From assembly GCF_000016985.1 (NCBI RefSeq), contig NC_009633.1:1426001-1490000 (forward strand): a stretch of DNA of 64,000 nucleotides. Reading direction: 5' to 3'. This DNA is from Alkaliphilus metalliredigens QYMF. Lineage in GTDB: Bacteria > Bacillota > Clostridia > Peptostreptococcales > Natronincolaceae. The position numbers were made by a program, and so were the translations under genes. Under the pieces are notes generated by a model. The model worked only from the letters and a program-made list of their open reading frames with translations, made no database searches and had not been told where the DNA came from. The stretch's first letter is position 1. Each line of letters begins with the position of its first letter. This document shows positions 8,336 through 17,607 of this stretch, one piece after another.

Positions 8336-9688
8336 ATGAGTGGAATTAGATTTGATTATTCAAAGGCATCAGGTTATATCAATACCCATGAACTTGATTA
8401 TTTAGGAAAAATGACAGAGACAGCACATCAACTGCTCCATGAAAAGACGGGAGCTGGGAATGAATTTTTAGGCTGGTTAGATCTTCCAAAGAACTATGAT
8501 CAAGATGAGTTTCAACGAGTTCAAAACTGTGCAGAAAAAATCAAAAATGATTCGGATGTTTTGATTGTGATTGGGATTGGGGGTTCTTATTTAGGCTCTA
8601 GAGCAGCCATTGAGATGCTGACACATACATTTCATAATTCACTACCGAAGGATAAACGCCAAGGACCTGAGGTTTACTTTGCGGGACACAACATTAGTTC
8701 AACATATTTGAAGCATCTCTTGGACATCATCGAAGGAAAAGACATTTCATTAAATGTCATCTCAAAATCAGGAACAACCACTGAGCCAGCCCTTGCCTTT
8801 AGAGTTTTAAAAGAATATATGGAAAAGAAATATGGCAAGGAAGAAACAACAAAACGAATTTATGCCACCACAGATCAAGCAAAGGGGGCCCTCAAGCAGT
8901 TAGCCGATGAAGAGGGATATGAAAGTTTTATCATACCCGATGATGTAGGGGGACGATTTTCAGTACTGACAGCTGTGGGATTGCTGCCCATTGCTGCAGC
9001 AGGGATTAATATTGAAGAAGTGATGCAGGGAGCCAAGCAGGCTCTACAAGATTTCAACCATTCCAATATAGATAAAAATAGTTGTTATCAGTATGCCATT
9101 GTGCGAAATGCCCTATATCGAAAGGGAAAGACAACAGAAATCATGGTGAATTATGAACCGGCACTACATTATATAGGAGAATGGTGGAAGCAGTTGTTTG
9201 GAGAAAGTGAAGGAAAGGATCAAAAAGGCATCTTTCCCGCATCCGTAAGCTTTTCCACAGATCTACACTCCATGGGACAATATATTCAAGAGGGAATGCG
9301 CAATATTTTTGAAACAGTGCTCCATGTAGAAAATACCCAGGAGAAAATGATCATTCAGCCCACAGATGCAGATTTAGATGGCTTAAATTATTTAGCTGGA
9401 AAAACTGTGGATTTCGTTAATGAAAAAGCATTTGAAGGTACACTCTTAGCCCATACAGATGGCGGCGTGCCTAACTTGATTATCCATATTCCAGAGATAA
9501 CACCCTATTATTTTGGTTATCTTGTCTATTTCTTTGAAAAGGCATGTGCCATCAGTGGATACCTCCTAGGGGTCAATCCCTTTGATCAGCCTGGGGTGGA
9601 GGCCTATAAAAAGAATATGTTTGCATTACTTGGAAAGCCAGGCTTTGAGGAAGCCCAAAGGGAGCTTCAGAAGAGATTAGAAAAATAG
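8336..9688 (+). CDS. pgi: Glucose-6-phosphate isomerase
   Basis: A 450-residue cytosolic enzyme interconverting glucose 6-phosphate and fructose 6-phosphate in glycolysis and gluconeogenesis. GATGGAGGT precedes the ATG. Family signatures are visible: [14 protein letters not shown] in the N-terminal sugar-isomerase domain, [15 protein letters not shown] for phosphate binding, [16 protein letters not shown], and [14 protein letters not shown] near the C-terminus. Length matches the short Firmicute form (about 450 residues) rather than the 550-residue enterobacterial one. It is a single-gene unit with its own terminator. Confidence 0.97.
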   Translation: MSGIRFDYSKASGYINTHELDYLGKMTETAHQLLHEKTGAGNEFLGWLDLPKNYDQDEFQRVQNCAEKIKNDSDVLIVIGIGGSYLGSRAAIEMLTHTFHNSLPKDKRQGPEVYFAGHNISSTYLKHLLDIIEGKDISLNVISKSGTTTEPALAFRVLKEYMEKKYGKEETTKRIYATTDQAKGALKQLADEEGYESFIIPDDVGGRFSVLTAVGLLPIAAAGINIEEVMQGAKQALQDFNHSNIDKNSCYQYAIVRNALYRKGKTTEIMVNYEPALHYIGEWWKQLFGESEGKDQKGIFPASVSFSTDLHSMGQYIQEGMRNIFETVLHVENTQEKMIIQPTDADLDGLNYLAGKTVDFVNEKAFEGTLLAHTDGGVPNLIIHIPEITPYYFGYLVYFFEKACAISGYLLGVNPFDQPGVEAYKKNMFALLGKPGFEEAQRELQKRLEK

Positions 9689-9705
9689 TATTTGGATGAT
9701 AATAT

Positions 9706-9732
9706 TAAGAGCTACTGGTCCAGTAGCTCTTA
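9706..9732 (+). terminator. Probable terminator after pgi
   Basis: A 13-bp perfect stem (9706-9718 with 9720-9732) is followed by a weak T-rich stretch, 17 bp after the pgi stop. Confidence 0.65.
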
Positions 9733-9895
9733 TTCTGTATTGAGGAGAAGTATTTTATTGCTCTGAAAAAAAAGCTAATATATAATAGAAATCAATAGTA
9801 GATCAACACAACTCAAACTTTAAATATGCAATTTCCTCAGATGACAAAAAAGAATGATATCAGTAGAAAATATAATAGAGTTGGTGATAAAAAAA

Positions 9896-10735
9896 ATGAA
9901 AGAAGAAATTCGGAAGTTACCCATCGGTGTTTTTGACTCAGGAGTAGGGGGGATCAGTGTATTGGCTGATCTAATCTCCCAGTTGCCAGAAGAAAGCTAT
10001 GTTTATTATGGAGACTCTGGCAATGCCCCCTATGGAATCAAAAGCAAGGACGAAGTGAAAAAACTTTCCTTTGATGTAGTGGAGTTTTTATTAGCCCAAG
10101 GAATTAAGGCACTGGTTGTTGCCTGTAACACAGCAACCAGTGCTGCGATAGATGAATTAAGAGCCTCCTTGGATATCCCAGTTATTGGAATGGAACCAGC
10201 CTTAAAGCCCGCCTTAGAGCTACATCCTTCTGGAAGAGTTATCGTCATGGCAACGCCTGTGACATTAAGAGAAAAAAAATTTAATACACTCATTGATCGA
10301 TTCAATGATTGCGGTGAGGTGATTAAGCTACCTTGTCCTGGTTTAGTGGAAATTATTGAAAGAGAAGGGGCTAGGGGACCAGCCCTAGAGACATATTTAG
10401 AAAAGCTATTCTCTCCATTTAATATGGAGGAGATAGATGCCATTGTATTAGGTTGCACCCATTATGTCTTTGTAAGGGAATCCATCGCCGAAATGATTGG
10501 AAATCATGCGGCATTAATAGATGGCAATGGGGGAACAGCAAAGCATGTTAGACGATTATTACAAGAGGAAAACCTGCTGGTATCACAATTCAAGGATTTA
10601 TCAAGTAAAGAAACAAGTGTGACGCTATATAACTCTAGTCAAGATGAACAAATAAAGGAATTAGGTAATACATTGCTGTTACATCGATTGACATATTTAA
10701 ACTGGCAAGGACAACTAAATCACATTATGCTATAA
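9896..10735 (+). CDS. murI: Glutamate racemase
   Basis: Makes D-glutamate for peptidoglycan. With the ATG at 9896 the protein has 279 residues and reaches the PIGVFDSGVGG motif after 8 residues, as in other racemases; an in-frame ATG at 9854 would add 14 residues, and neither start has a strong ribosome binding site. The two catalytic cysteines are C77 (VVACNTATSAA) and C187 (VLGCTHYVF). The substrate loop GDSGNAPYG is present. It ends 35 bp before the sensor kinase gene, probably without a shared function. Confidence 0.93.
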   Translation: MKEEIRKLPIGVFDSGVGGISVLADLISQLPEESYVYYGDSGNAPYGIKSKDEVKKLSFDVVEFLLAQGIKALVVACNTATSAAIDELRASLDIPVIGMEPALKPALELHPSGRVIVMATPVTLREKKFNTLIDRFNDCGEVIKLPCPGLVEIIEREGARGPALETYLEKLFSPFNMEEIDAIVLGCTHYVFVRESIAEMIGNHAALIDGNGGTAKHVRRLLQEENLLVSQFKDLSSKETSVTLYNSSQDEQIKELGNTLLLHRLTYLNWQGQLNHIML

Positions 10736-10770
10736 TAGTATCAATAAATTTCAAGAAAGTAGGTATAAAA

Positions 10771-12450
10771 GTGATTATAGAAATCATTGTTTCTTTAGCC
10801 AATAAGCTAGGAATTATTATTATTCTTGCTATACTCATATCTAAAATAGGTATTTTTAGAAAATTAGTGACGAAAAAAAATATCACTATCATTGACAAGA
10901 TCATACTAGCCGTGGTATTTGGTGCCATTGGCATATTAGGAACCTATTCAAGTGTCCCTGTTAATGGTGCCATTGCCAATACAAGAGTAGTGGGAGTTAT
11001 GGTGGGAGGACTTTTAGGTGGACCGGTAGTAGGTGTGATGGCAGGCATGATTGCTGGTGGACATCGATACGTAATTGATATTGGTGGATTTACAGCATTG
11101 GCATGTGCAGTTGCTACAATCATTGAAGGATTCATAGGTGGATATGCCCATTTTTATATTAAAAACAAAAGTCAGAAGTGGAAATATACTCTATTTATCG
11201 GAATTTTTGCAGAAATTGTTCAAATGGCAATTATTTTACTGATTGCACGACCCTTTGGGGATGCCTTTACGCTTGTGAAGATTATTTTACTACCCATGGT
11301 TCTAGTCAATTCTATTGGGATCTCATTGTTTATTGGTATTATTGAAAATATTCATCAGGAATATGAGCGAATTGCAGCAGGTCAAGCTGAGAAGACCCTG
11401 AAAATTGCTAATCAGACATTACCTTATTTCAGGCAAGGATTAAATGAAGAAGTGGCAAAAGAAGTTGTGAATATTATCTATCATACTGTTGATGTTGCAG
11501 CAGTCACTATTACAAATTGCAAGGAGATTCTAGCACATAAAGGAGCCGAAGAGGATCATCATGTTCCTATGTGCAAACTCCAAACCCAGTCTACAAGAGA
11601 TGTGGTTATATCAGGAGAACACAGAGTAATCTTTCACCAACGGGATATTCAATGCGATCAACCCAAGTGCCAATTGAAGTCAGTTATTATTGTACCATTA
11701 AAGGAAAGAGAAGAAGTGGTAGGAACCCTCAAGCTATATAAGCGTGAAGAAAACAGTATCACGACCCTAGATGTGGAGTTAGCTTTGGGATTAGCTCAAT
11801 TATTTTCAACGCAAATAGAGTTGAGTCGTTTGGATTATCAGAAGAAACTTTTGGCAGAGGCAGAACTAAAAACATTACAGGCTCAAATCAATCCTCATTT
11901 TTTATTTAATACAATCAATACCATTGTCTCTTTTGTCCAGGTTGACCCAACTCAAGCAAAGCAGCTGTTAATTTCTCTGGCGGACTTATTTAGAAAGAGT
12001 CTAAGTAATAATCAAGATATGGTAGATATGGAAACAGAGATCGAACACGTGGCTTCTTATTTAGAGATTGAGAAGGCTAGATTTGGGGATCAATTAAAAG
12101 TAAAGTATGAACTACAGGAGAACATAACCTGTAAGCTACCTCCCCTTATCTTACAACCACTTGTTGAAAATGCAGTCATTCATGGAATACTACCCAAGCG
12201 AGGTGGGGGAGAGATTAAAATTTTATCTAAAAAACTAGAAAATTGTGTTCTCTTAGAAATCGTTGATAATGGGTTAGGTATCTCTCAAGAGAGGCTATTA
12301 ACAATACTAAAACCTGTCATTGACTCTAAATCTGTTGGGTTAATGAATGTCAATAAACGCTTAATTAATCTCTATGGAGAAGCATACTGTCTAGAGGTAA
12401 GTAGTGAAGTCGATCATGGAACAAAAATTCAGGTCAAGATACCCTGTTAA
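10771..12450 (+). CDS. LytS/BtsS-type sensor histidine kinase
   Basis: A 559-residue protein starting at GTG. Residues about 1-190 form the 5TM-Lyt receptor domain (GILGTYSSVPVNGAIANTR, followed by GGLLGGPVVGVMAGMIAGG). Residues about 215-350 resemble GAF. A His_kinase domain follows with the phospho-accepting H376 in QINPHFLFNTINT, then an HATPase_c domain (LQPLVENAVIHGI, EIVDNGLGIS). Members with this receptor include LytS and the E. coli pyruvate sensors BtsS and YpdA. The response regulator gene follows 72 bp later and a CstA-family transporter gene lies two genes downstream, so pyruvate or another small carboxylate is the likely signal (inference). Confidence 0.88.
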   Translation: MIIEIIVSLANKLGIIIILAILISKIGIFRKLVTKKNITIIDKIILAVVFGAIGILGTYSSVPVNGAIANTRVVGVMVGGLLGGPVVGVMAGMIAGGHRYVIDIGGFTALACAVATIIEGFIGGYAHFYIKNKSQKWKYTLFIGIFAEIVQMAIILLIARPFGDAFTLVKIILLPMVLVNSIGISLFIGIIENIHQEYERIAAGQAEKTLKIANQTLPYFRQGLNEEVAKEVVNIIYHTVDVAAVTITNCKEILAHKGAEEDHHVPMCKLQTQSTRDVVISGEHRVIFHQRDIQCDQPKCQLKSVIIVPLKEREEVVGTLKLYKREENSITTLDVELALGLAQLFSTQIELSRLDYQKKLLAEAELKTLQAQINPHFLFNTINTIVSFVQVDPTQAKQLLISLADLFRKSLSNNQDMVDMETEIEHVASYLEIEKARFGDQLKVKYELQENITCKLPPLILQPLVENAVIHGILPKRGGGEIKILSKKLENCVLLEIVDNGLGISQERLLTILKPVIDSKSVGLMNVNKRLINLYGEAYCLEVSSEVDHGTKIQVKIPC

Positions 12451-12522
12451 TCAAATAATGGCATATATCAAAGATAAAACCAGAATGATAATGCACTGAA
12501 GTTCGAAAAGGGGGAGAAATGA

Positions 12523-13293
12523 GTGGTTCAAAAAATTTTAATTGTTGATGATGAAAGACCAGCTAGGTTGAACTTAATCAATTCACTAAAGGATTATGGA
12601 CAATTTCAGGTAGTAGCAGAAGCATCTAACGGAGAAGATGCGATTGGTTTTTGTAAGGAAAATACAGTGGATATTGTTTTTTTAGATATTCAACTCCAGG
12701 ACATGACAGGGTTTGATGTGGCCAATGAACTAATGGCTCTCCATAGAGTACCTAAAATTATATTTGCCACGGCCTATAACCAATATGCCATCGAGGCATT
12801 TGAGTATTCTGCGATTGATTATTTATTGAAACCAATAGATGATATACGTTTTAAAAAAACCATGGAAAAGCTACTCCAAGAAAAAGAGGTACATTCAGAG
12901 AAGGCATTAGACAAAGTAAAAGTTTTATTAGAGAAACATCTTGATACAGAGCACAAGAAGCAAAAAATTACACTAGAGAAAGAGGGAAAACTATTTGTCC
13001 TCTGTATTAATGACATCATATTTATAGAAACTGATGAGCGTAATACAAAGGTAGTGAGTAAAAGAGGAATCTTTATTAGTAATGTCACCATGGTGGAATG
13101 GACTGAACGTCTAGAACAATATGGATTCTTTAGGCCCCATAGAAGCTTTTTAATTAATCTAGATGAAATAGACGAGGTTATTCCTTGGTTTAATCATAGT
13201 TTTCAGGTTAAGATGAGGGGTTATGGTCAAGGGGATATTCCAATAAGCAGAAATAAAGCAAAAGTATTTAAGGGATTAGTGGGGTTAGATTAA
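12523..13293 (+). CDS. LytR/AlgR-type response regulator (LytTR DNA-binding)
   Basis: A 256-residue protein starting with GTG behind AGGGGGAG; a nearby ATG at 12519 is out of frame. Residues 1-120 are a receiver domain with acidic pocket DD at 9-10, phospho-acceptor D55 (VFLDIQ) and a YLLKPID lysine. Residues about 148-256 are a LytTR domain (LFVLCINDIIFIETDERNTK, FFRPHRSFLINLDEI). It pairs with the upstream kinase. Probable targets are the downstream 13473-15609 genes; direct repeats ahead of them have the 21-bp spacing LytTR dimers use. Confidence 0.9.
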   Translation: MVQKILIVDDERPARLNLINSLKDYGQFQVVAEASNGEDAIGFCKENTVDIVFLDIQLQDMTGFDVANELMALHRVPKIIFATAYNQYAIEAFEYSAIDYLLKPIDDIRFKKTMEKLLQEKEVHSEKALDKVKVLLEKHLDTEHKKQKITLEKEGKLFVLCINDIIFIETDERNTKVVSKRGIFISNVTMVEWTERLEQYGFFRPHRSFLINLDEIDEVIPWFNHSFQVKMRGYGQGDIPISRNKAKVFKGLVGLD

Positions 13294-13316
13294 TCAAACA
13301 CAAAAATCCCCAATAA

Positions 13317-13346
13317 TGACACTTTAGTATACAATTCTGACATGTT
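13317..13346 (+). promoter_or_regulatory. Candidate LytTR operator (two direct repeats)
   Basis: TGACACTTT at 13317 and TGACATGTT at 13338 start 21 bp apart, the helical spacing of LytTR-type binding sites. They lie about 130 bp before the hypothetical gene preceding the cstA homologue. Assigned by pattern only. Confidence 0.3.
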
Positions 13347-13472
13347 GAAACGTTTTCCCTAAAAAATGATTATTTTCCTTTATAATAAAATGGTGGTGGA
13401 ACCTCAACTTTTGAAAAACCATAATATTTCCATGAATTACATTACCAATCAACTGGTAAAGAGGGTGACAAT

Positions 13473-13967
13473 ATGAATTCAAATAGATATGTAGAGAACA
13501 TACAAAAAAAATTGTCGAAATATTTCGATATTGAAACAACATATAGCTATAAAAACATAGCTTTTGATGTTTTTGCAAAATCTTTTGTCAGAAATGAAAA
13601 GTATATGGCTAGTAAAAAAGTGGTTGTCTATGCCTTTGAGAATAACGAATATACTTTTATAAAAAGTGAGACAAGTATGAACATCCATAGCTTAAATCGA
13701 TTTAAAGAAACACTGATAATGGCTACACAGGATTTTGTGAAACCCCATGGTGAACATATGTCATCCATTGTCACAGGAGTCATCCTACTTGAGAATGGCC
13801 TCGATGAAGAATTAGTAAAAGAAATTAAAAAGTTTAAATTCACAAAGAGCTTTGCCTTTGGGTTTAAAGGATGGGTGTATGTGAGACTATTGGTAGTAGA
13901 TCTTAGAAAAGGTTTAATTATAGCCAATAAAAGAGGGGGGGAGGTGAAAAAGTTTTACGAGATTTAA
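13473..13967 (+). CDS. Hypothetical protein upstream of cstA homologue
   Basis: A 164-residue soluble protein behind AAAGAGGGTG. I do not recognise it. It has mixed alpha/beta character, no membrane segment, and no cysteine pairs. It ends 34 bp before the CstA-type transporter gene and is probably co-transcribed with it, between the two-component system and its likely target. Confidence 0.6.
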   Translation: MNSNRYVENIQKKLSKYFDIETTYSYKNIAFDVFAKSFVRNEKYMASKKVVVYAFENNEYTFIKSETSMNIHSLNRFKETLIMATQDFVKPHGEHMSSIVTGVILLENGLDEELVKEIKKFKFTKSFAFGFKGWVYVRLLVVDLRKGLIIANKRGGEVKKFYEI

Positions 13968-14001
13968 TAGATAGCTTAAAAAATTGTAAAGGAGGATTAT
14001 T

Positions 14002-15609
14002 ATGAGTGCACTATTCTTAGTACTTTTTTCAATCGTAGCAATGTTAGTGGCCTATGTAACTTATGGTGCTTGGCTAACAAAACAGTGGGGGGTAGATGAT
14101 AGGAAAACACCAGCCCATACAAGAGGTGATGGTGTTGATTATGTGCCTGCTAAGTCACCTGTATTATTAGGACATCATTTTGCATCCATAGCAGGAGCTG
14201 GCCCCATTGTAGGACCAATAGCTGCAGCAATATTTGGATGGATTCCTGTATTACTTTGGATTATTGTAGGTAGTATTTTCTTTGGTGGGGTACAAGATTA
14301 TGGGTCTCTACTTGCTTCGATTCGACATGAGGGGAAATCAATTGGAGAAGTAATTGAAGTCAATATGGGTAGAAGTGGTAAACGATTGTTTGCAGGATTT
14401 GCTTGGTTAACACTGCTACTTGTTGTGGCGGCATTTACTAACATCGTTGCCAACACATTTGTCAGTGTTCCCGAAGCGGCAACAGCTTCCGTTCTATTTA
14501 TTGGATTAGCGGTTGTATTTGGTTTTGCGGTTCACAGAAGAGGTGTTTCTCTTGGAATCGGAAGTGTGATTGGGGTTATACTATTGTTTGGATGTATTGC
14601 ACTGGGAAATCTATTTCCATTGGCATTAAGTAGAAATGTTTGGATCGCTATTTTACTAGGATATATCTTTGTGGCTTCTGTTACACCAGTTTGGATACTA
14701 TTACAGCCTAGAGATTACTTGAACTCTTTTTTATTATATTTTATGATGGCGGGTGCAGTATTAGGATTGCTGATTACGAGACCAACAATTGTATTAGCTG
14801 GTTATACAGGTTTTAATATTAACGGACAATATTTATTTCCAATGTTATTTGTTTTAGTTGCTTGTGGAGCCATTTCAGGATTCCATTCCTTGGTTGGTTC
14901 TGGAACAACGTCAAAACAACTAGATAGAGAAAGTGATGCAAAGGTTGTGGGCTATGGTAGTATGTTGATAGAAGGGGTATTGGCTACGGTTGCCATTATC
15001 ACAGCAGCATATATAACACAGGATCAACTAACTGCTTTGTTAGCAAATGGAGGACCAGTAAACGTGTTCTCAGACGGAATTGGCGTCTTTATGACTAGCT
15101 TTGGTATTCCATTTACCATTGGAAAGTCCTTTGTTGCTTTGGCAGTATCAGCCTTTGCTTTAACAAGTCTTGATACAGCCACAAGATTAGGAAGATTTAT
15201 TTTACAAGAGTTTTTTGCTCAGGAGGGTGCAGATAAAAAAAATCCATTAACAAATATGTATGTAGCAACAGGGATTACAGCAGGTTTAGGTGGATTGTTG
15301 GCGGTTACCTCATGGGAGGCGATTTGGCCAATATTTGGTTCTGCAAATCAATTATTAGCAGCATTGTCCTTGATGGCAATTGCAGTATGGTTAAAGAAAA
15401 CTGGAAAGAACAACGTCATGTTTATTTTCCCAATGATTTTCATGTTTGCTGTCACATTGTTAGCCCTAGTATTCTTAATCCGAGATAATTTAGCTACGGG
15501 TAACTGGATACTTGTTTTCTTCCCAGTTGTGTTATTTGGGTTATCATTAGTACTAGCATATCAAGGATATGTTCATTTATCAAAGAAAGAAGAAACCACA
15601 AAGGCATAA
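14002..15609 (+). CDS. cstA: CstA-family carbon starvation / pyruvate transporter
   Basis: A 535-residue polytopic membrane protein behind AAAGGAGGA. It has about 14 hydrophobic segments and the family motifs GHHFASIAGAGPIVGPI and FFGGVQDYGS near the N-terminus. The family (CstA, BtsT/YjiY) includes pyruvate and peptide uptake systems. E. coli BtsS/BtsR, relatives of the upstream kinase and regulator, induce BtsT in response to pyruvate, so a pyruvate transporter is likely here. It is shorter than E. coli CstA but in the range of the shorter Firmicute forms. Confidence 0.9.
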   Translation: MSALFLVLFSIVAMLVAYVTYGAWLTKQWGVDDRKTPAHTRGDGVDYVPAKSPVLLGHHFASIAGAGPIVGPIAAAIFGWIPVLLWIIVGSIFFGGVQDYGSLLASIRHEGKSIGEVIEVNMGRSGKRLFAGFAWLTLLLVVAAFTNIVANTFVSVPEAATASVLFIGLAVVFGFAVHRRGVSLGIGSVIGVILLFGCIALGNLFPLALSRNVWIAILLGYIFVASVTPVWILLQPRDYLNSFLLYFMMAGAVLGLLITRPTIVLAGYTGFNINGQYLFPMLFVLVACGAISGFHSLVGSGTTSKQLDRESDAKVVGYGSMLIEGVLATVAIITAAYITQDQLTALLANGGPVNVFSDGIGVFMTSFGIPFTIGKSFVALAVSAFALTSLDTATRLGRFILQEFFAQEGADKKNPLTNMYVATGITAGLGGLLAVTSWEAIWPIFGSANQLLAALSLMAIAVWLKKTGKNNVMFIFPMIFMFAVTLLALVFLIRDNLATGNWILVFFPVVLFGLSLVLAYQGYVHLSKKEETTKA

Positions 15610-15727
15610 TCATACGGAAATAAAAGTTTATGGATGCCTTTTAAATGTTGTGAATAAATGAATCCAGTTGTCTCCATACTATAATAGAAGTTAAAATAAG
15701 ACTTTAATGTAGAGGGAGGCAAAATCT

Positions 15728-15964
15728 ATGATTCATGCAGAAGTAGCGCTATATCCTTTAAAAACAAATCGAGCCAGTGAAACAATAAACAACTCGATTA
15801 GTACATTGGAAAACCAAGGGATTGAGTATGAGGTAGGACCAATGGCAACGCATTTTCACGGTTCGGAAGAGCAGGTGTGGAATGGTTTAAGAAGTCTATT
15901 TGGTGAAGCACAGCAAGCGGGAGAAGTGAGTATGGTTGTCACCATTACAAATGCTGCTGATTAA
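15728..15964 (+). CDS. Thiamine-binding protein, DUF77/MTH1187 (YqgV) family
   Basis: A 78-residue protein behind AGAGGGAGG. The pattern IHAEVALYPLKTN, GIEYEVGPMATHFHG and SMVVTITNAA matches the small MTH1187/YkoF-like fold that binds thiamine or related compounds. It is a single-gene unit ending at a shared terminator. Its physiological role is unsettled in the family. Confidence 0.78.
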   Translation: MIHAEVALYPLKTNRASETINNSISTLENQGIEYEVGPMATHFHGSEEQVWNGLRSLFGEAQQAGEVSMVVTITNAAD

Positions 15965-15995
15965 AAAATATTCAAGTTGCTTTTGGTCAAATTTA

Positions 15996-16030
15996 AAAAG
16001 ATGTCGAATCCCTTGGATTCGGCATCTTTT
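15996..16030. terminator. Bidirectional terminator
   Basis: A 16-bp stem with one G-T wobble (15996-16011 with 16015-16030), A tract before and T tract after, between the convergent thiamine-binding and dipeptidase genes. Confidence 0.9.
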
Positions 16031-16048
16031 ATTTTTGAAATATAAGCA

Positions 16049-17395
16049 CTATTCTGCAAGACTGGCAATCGCCCTGGCGTACATATAAAGACTTTTCATT
16101 AAGTCATCTAAGTCAACATACTCATCGGTCTGGTGAGCCATTTTGGTTTTCCCAGGAAAAAGAGGACCAAAGGCAACACAATTATCCAACGCTCTAGCGT
16201 ATGTGGCCCCTCCTGTAGATAAGGGTGTGCTATCTAAGCCTGTCTCTTCTTCAAAGATCTGCCTTAAGGTCTTCACTAAAGGATGATCTAGAGGGACATG
16301 TAACGATGGCAAATGATCCAATACCTCTAATTGTATTTCATAGGAAGAGAGGGCTTTCTCTAAAATAGCTAACACATCCTCTTTTGTTTTGGTTACAGGA
16401 TAGCGAATATCAACGGAAAGACTCTCCTCCTCTTGATTGATTGTGATTCCAGCTGGGTTGAGGGTAATTTTACCTGATACCTCATCCTCATAGCTACCAA
16501 ATAGAGTCGTGGCATAAACATCTTCCCCAAGCTGTTCTGCAATGAAAGCAATTAATGGTGAAGTGAATTTAGCCTTAGTTAGCAGTATGGCCATTCGACT
16601 AATGGCATTTTCACCTAACCAAGCCTTTGCAGAGTGAGCAGATTTTCCTGAAATAGAGAAGTTTCTTTCTAAAGCCTTGTGGGTATACCCTAAGGATGTA
16701 GCTAGTTCTGTTAAGGAGTCAATGTCCTCACCTTCATAGGTACAGTAATCTGGGACGCTATTCAATGTGCCACCTCCAGTGAGCTTGAATGGAGGGGGAG
16801 GGTCAGGTGTATTAGGTGAAAGTTTTACCTGTAGTAGTCCCTTTTCAGCATTAATCAGTGGATAGTCAGAGTCAGGAGTAAAAGCGATGCTAGGAACCTC
16901 CTCCTGTTGGAGGTAGCGGACGATTCCCTGCCACTTTGTTTCTTCATTTGTCCCTAAAATTAAACGGACTCTTTTATGTAAGGGAATGGAAGCTTCGGCT
17001 ACAGCCTTCATTGCATAAAGTGCAGCCAATAAAGGGCCCTTGTCATCTACAGCACCACGACCATATAATTTTCCTTCATGAATCTCTCCCTCAAAGACAG
17101 GGTGACTCCATTGATCTGGATTCTCTACAGGCACAACATCCAAATGAGCTAGTATACCAACCAGCTCATCCCCTTGACCCATTTCAATGTATCCATAATA
17201 TCCCTCTCCATAAAAGGTTCTAAAGCCTAGCTCTTCTCCTAGGGATAAAGTGTAGCGAAGGGCCTCGTCTACAGCAGAACCAAAGGGCTTACCCTGCTGG
17301 GCTTCGCCTTCCACACTTTCGATTTTCACAAGTGATTGTATCGAATCAACCAAGTCTTTTTCTAGCTGTGTGGCGATTTCTTTTAAAGTTTTCAT
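16049..17395 (-). CDS. pepV: Dipeptidase PepV (M20 metallopeptidase)
   Basis: A 448-residue cytosolic dizinc dipeptidase. The ATG at 17395 is chosen for the TAAGGAGGT just upstream; the frame extends 13 codons further without such a site. Zinc ligands and catalytic residues lie in LAHLDVVP, GRGAVDDKGPLLAALYAM, TNEETKW and, near the end, KMAHQTDEYV. A lid or dimerisation domain with FSISGKSAHSAKAW occupies the middle. PepV removes N-terminal residues from dipeptides and some tripeptides for amino acid recycling. Length fits the family (about 460-470). Confidence 0.92.
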   Translation of the reverse strand: MKTLKEIATQLEKDLVDSIQSLVKIESVEGEAQQGKPFGSAVDEALRYTLSLGEELGFRTFYGEGYYGYIEMGQGDELVGILAHLDVVPVENPDQWSHPVFEGEIHEGKLYGRGAVDDKGPLLAALYAMKAVAEASIPLHKRVRLILGTNEETKWQGIVRYLQQEEVPSIAFTPDSDYPLINAEKGLLQVKLSPNTPDPPPPFKLTGGGTLNSVPDYCTYEGEDIDSLTELATSLGYTHKALERNFSISGKSAHSAKAWLGENAISRMAILLTKAKFTSPLIAFIAEQLGEDVYATTLFGSYEDEVSGKITLNPAGITINQEEESLSVDIRYPVTKTKEDVLAILEKALSSYEIQLEVLDHLPSLHVPLDHPLVKTLRQIFEEETGLDSTPLSTGGATYARALDNCVAFGPLFPGKTKMAHQTDEYVDLDDLMKSLYMYARAIASLAE

Positions 17396-17607
17396 CAATA
17401 ACCTCCTTAGCTCATATGGCATCAATGATAGCATTTCCTTTATTAGTTGTTTTTATAAAATAAGCCTCATTTCAAATACTAAAGAAGCATTGCACTGTAT
17501 TGAATAGTAGCAGAATTTATTTCTTGAAATTATTGAAGCTTAACACATAATGTACATTGATAATGGAATATATTTAATTAGAATATTTCATGACAAGGAG
17601 CCTAAGT

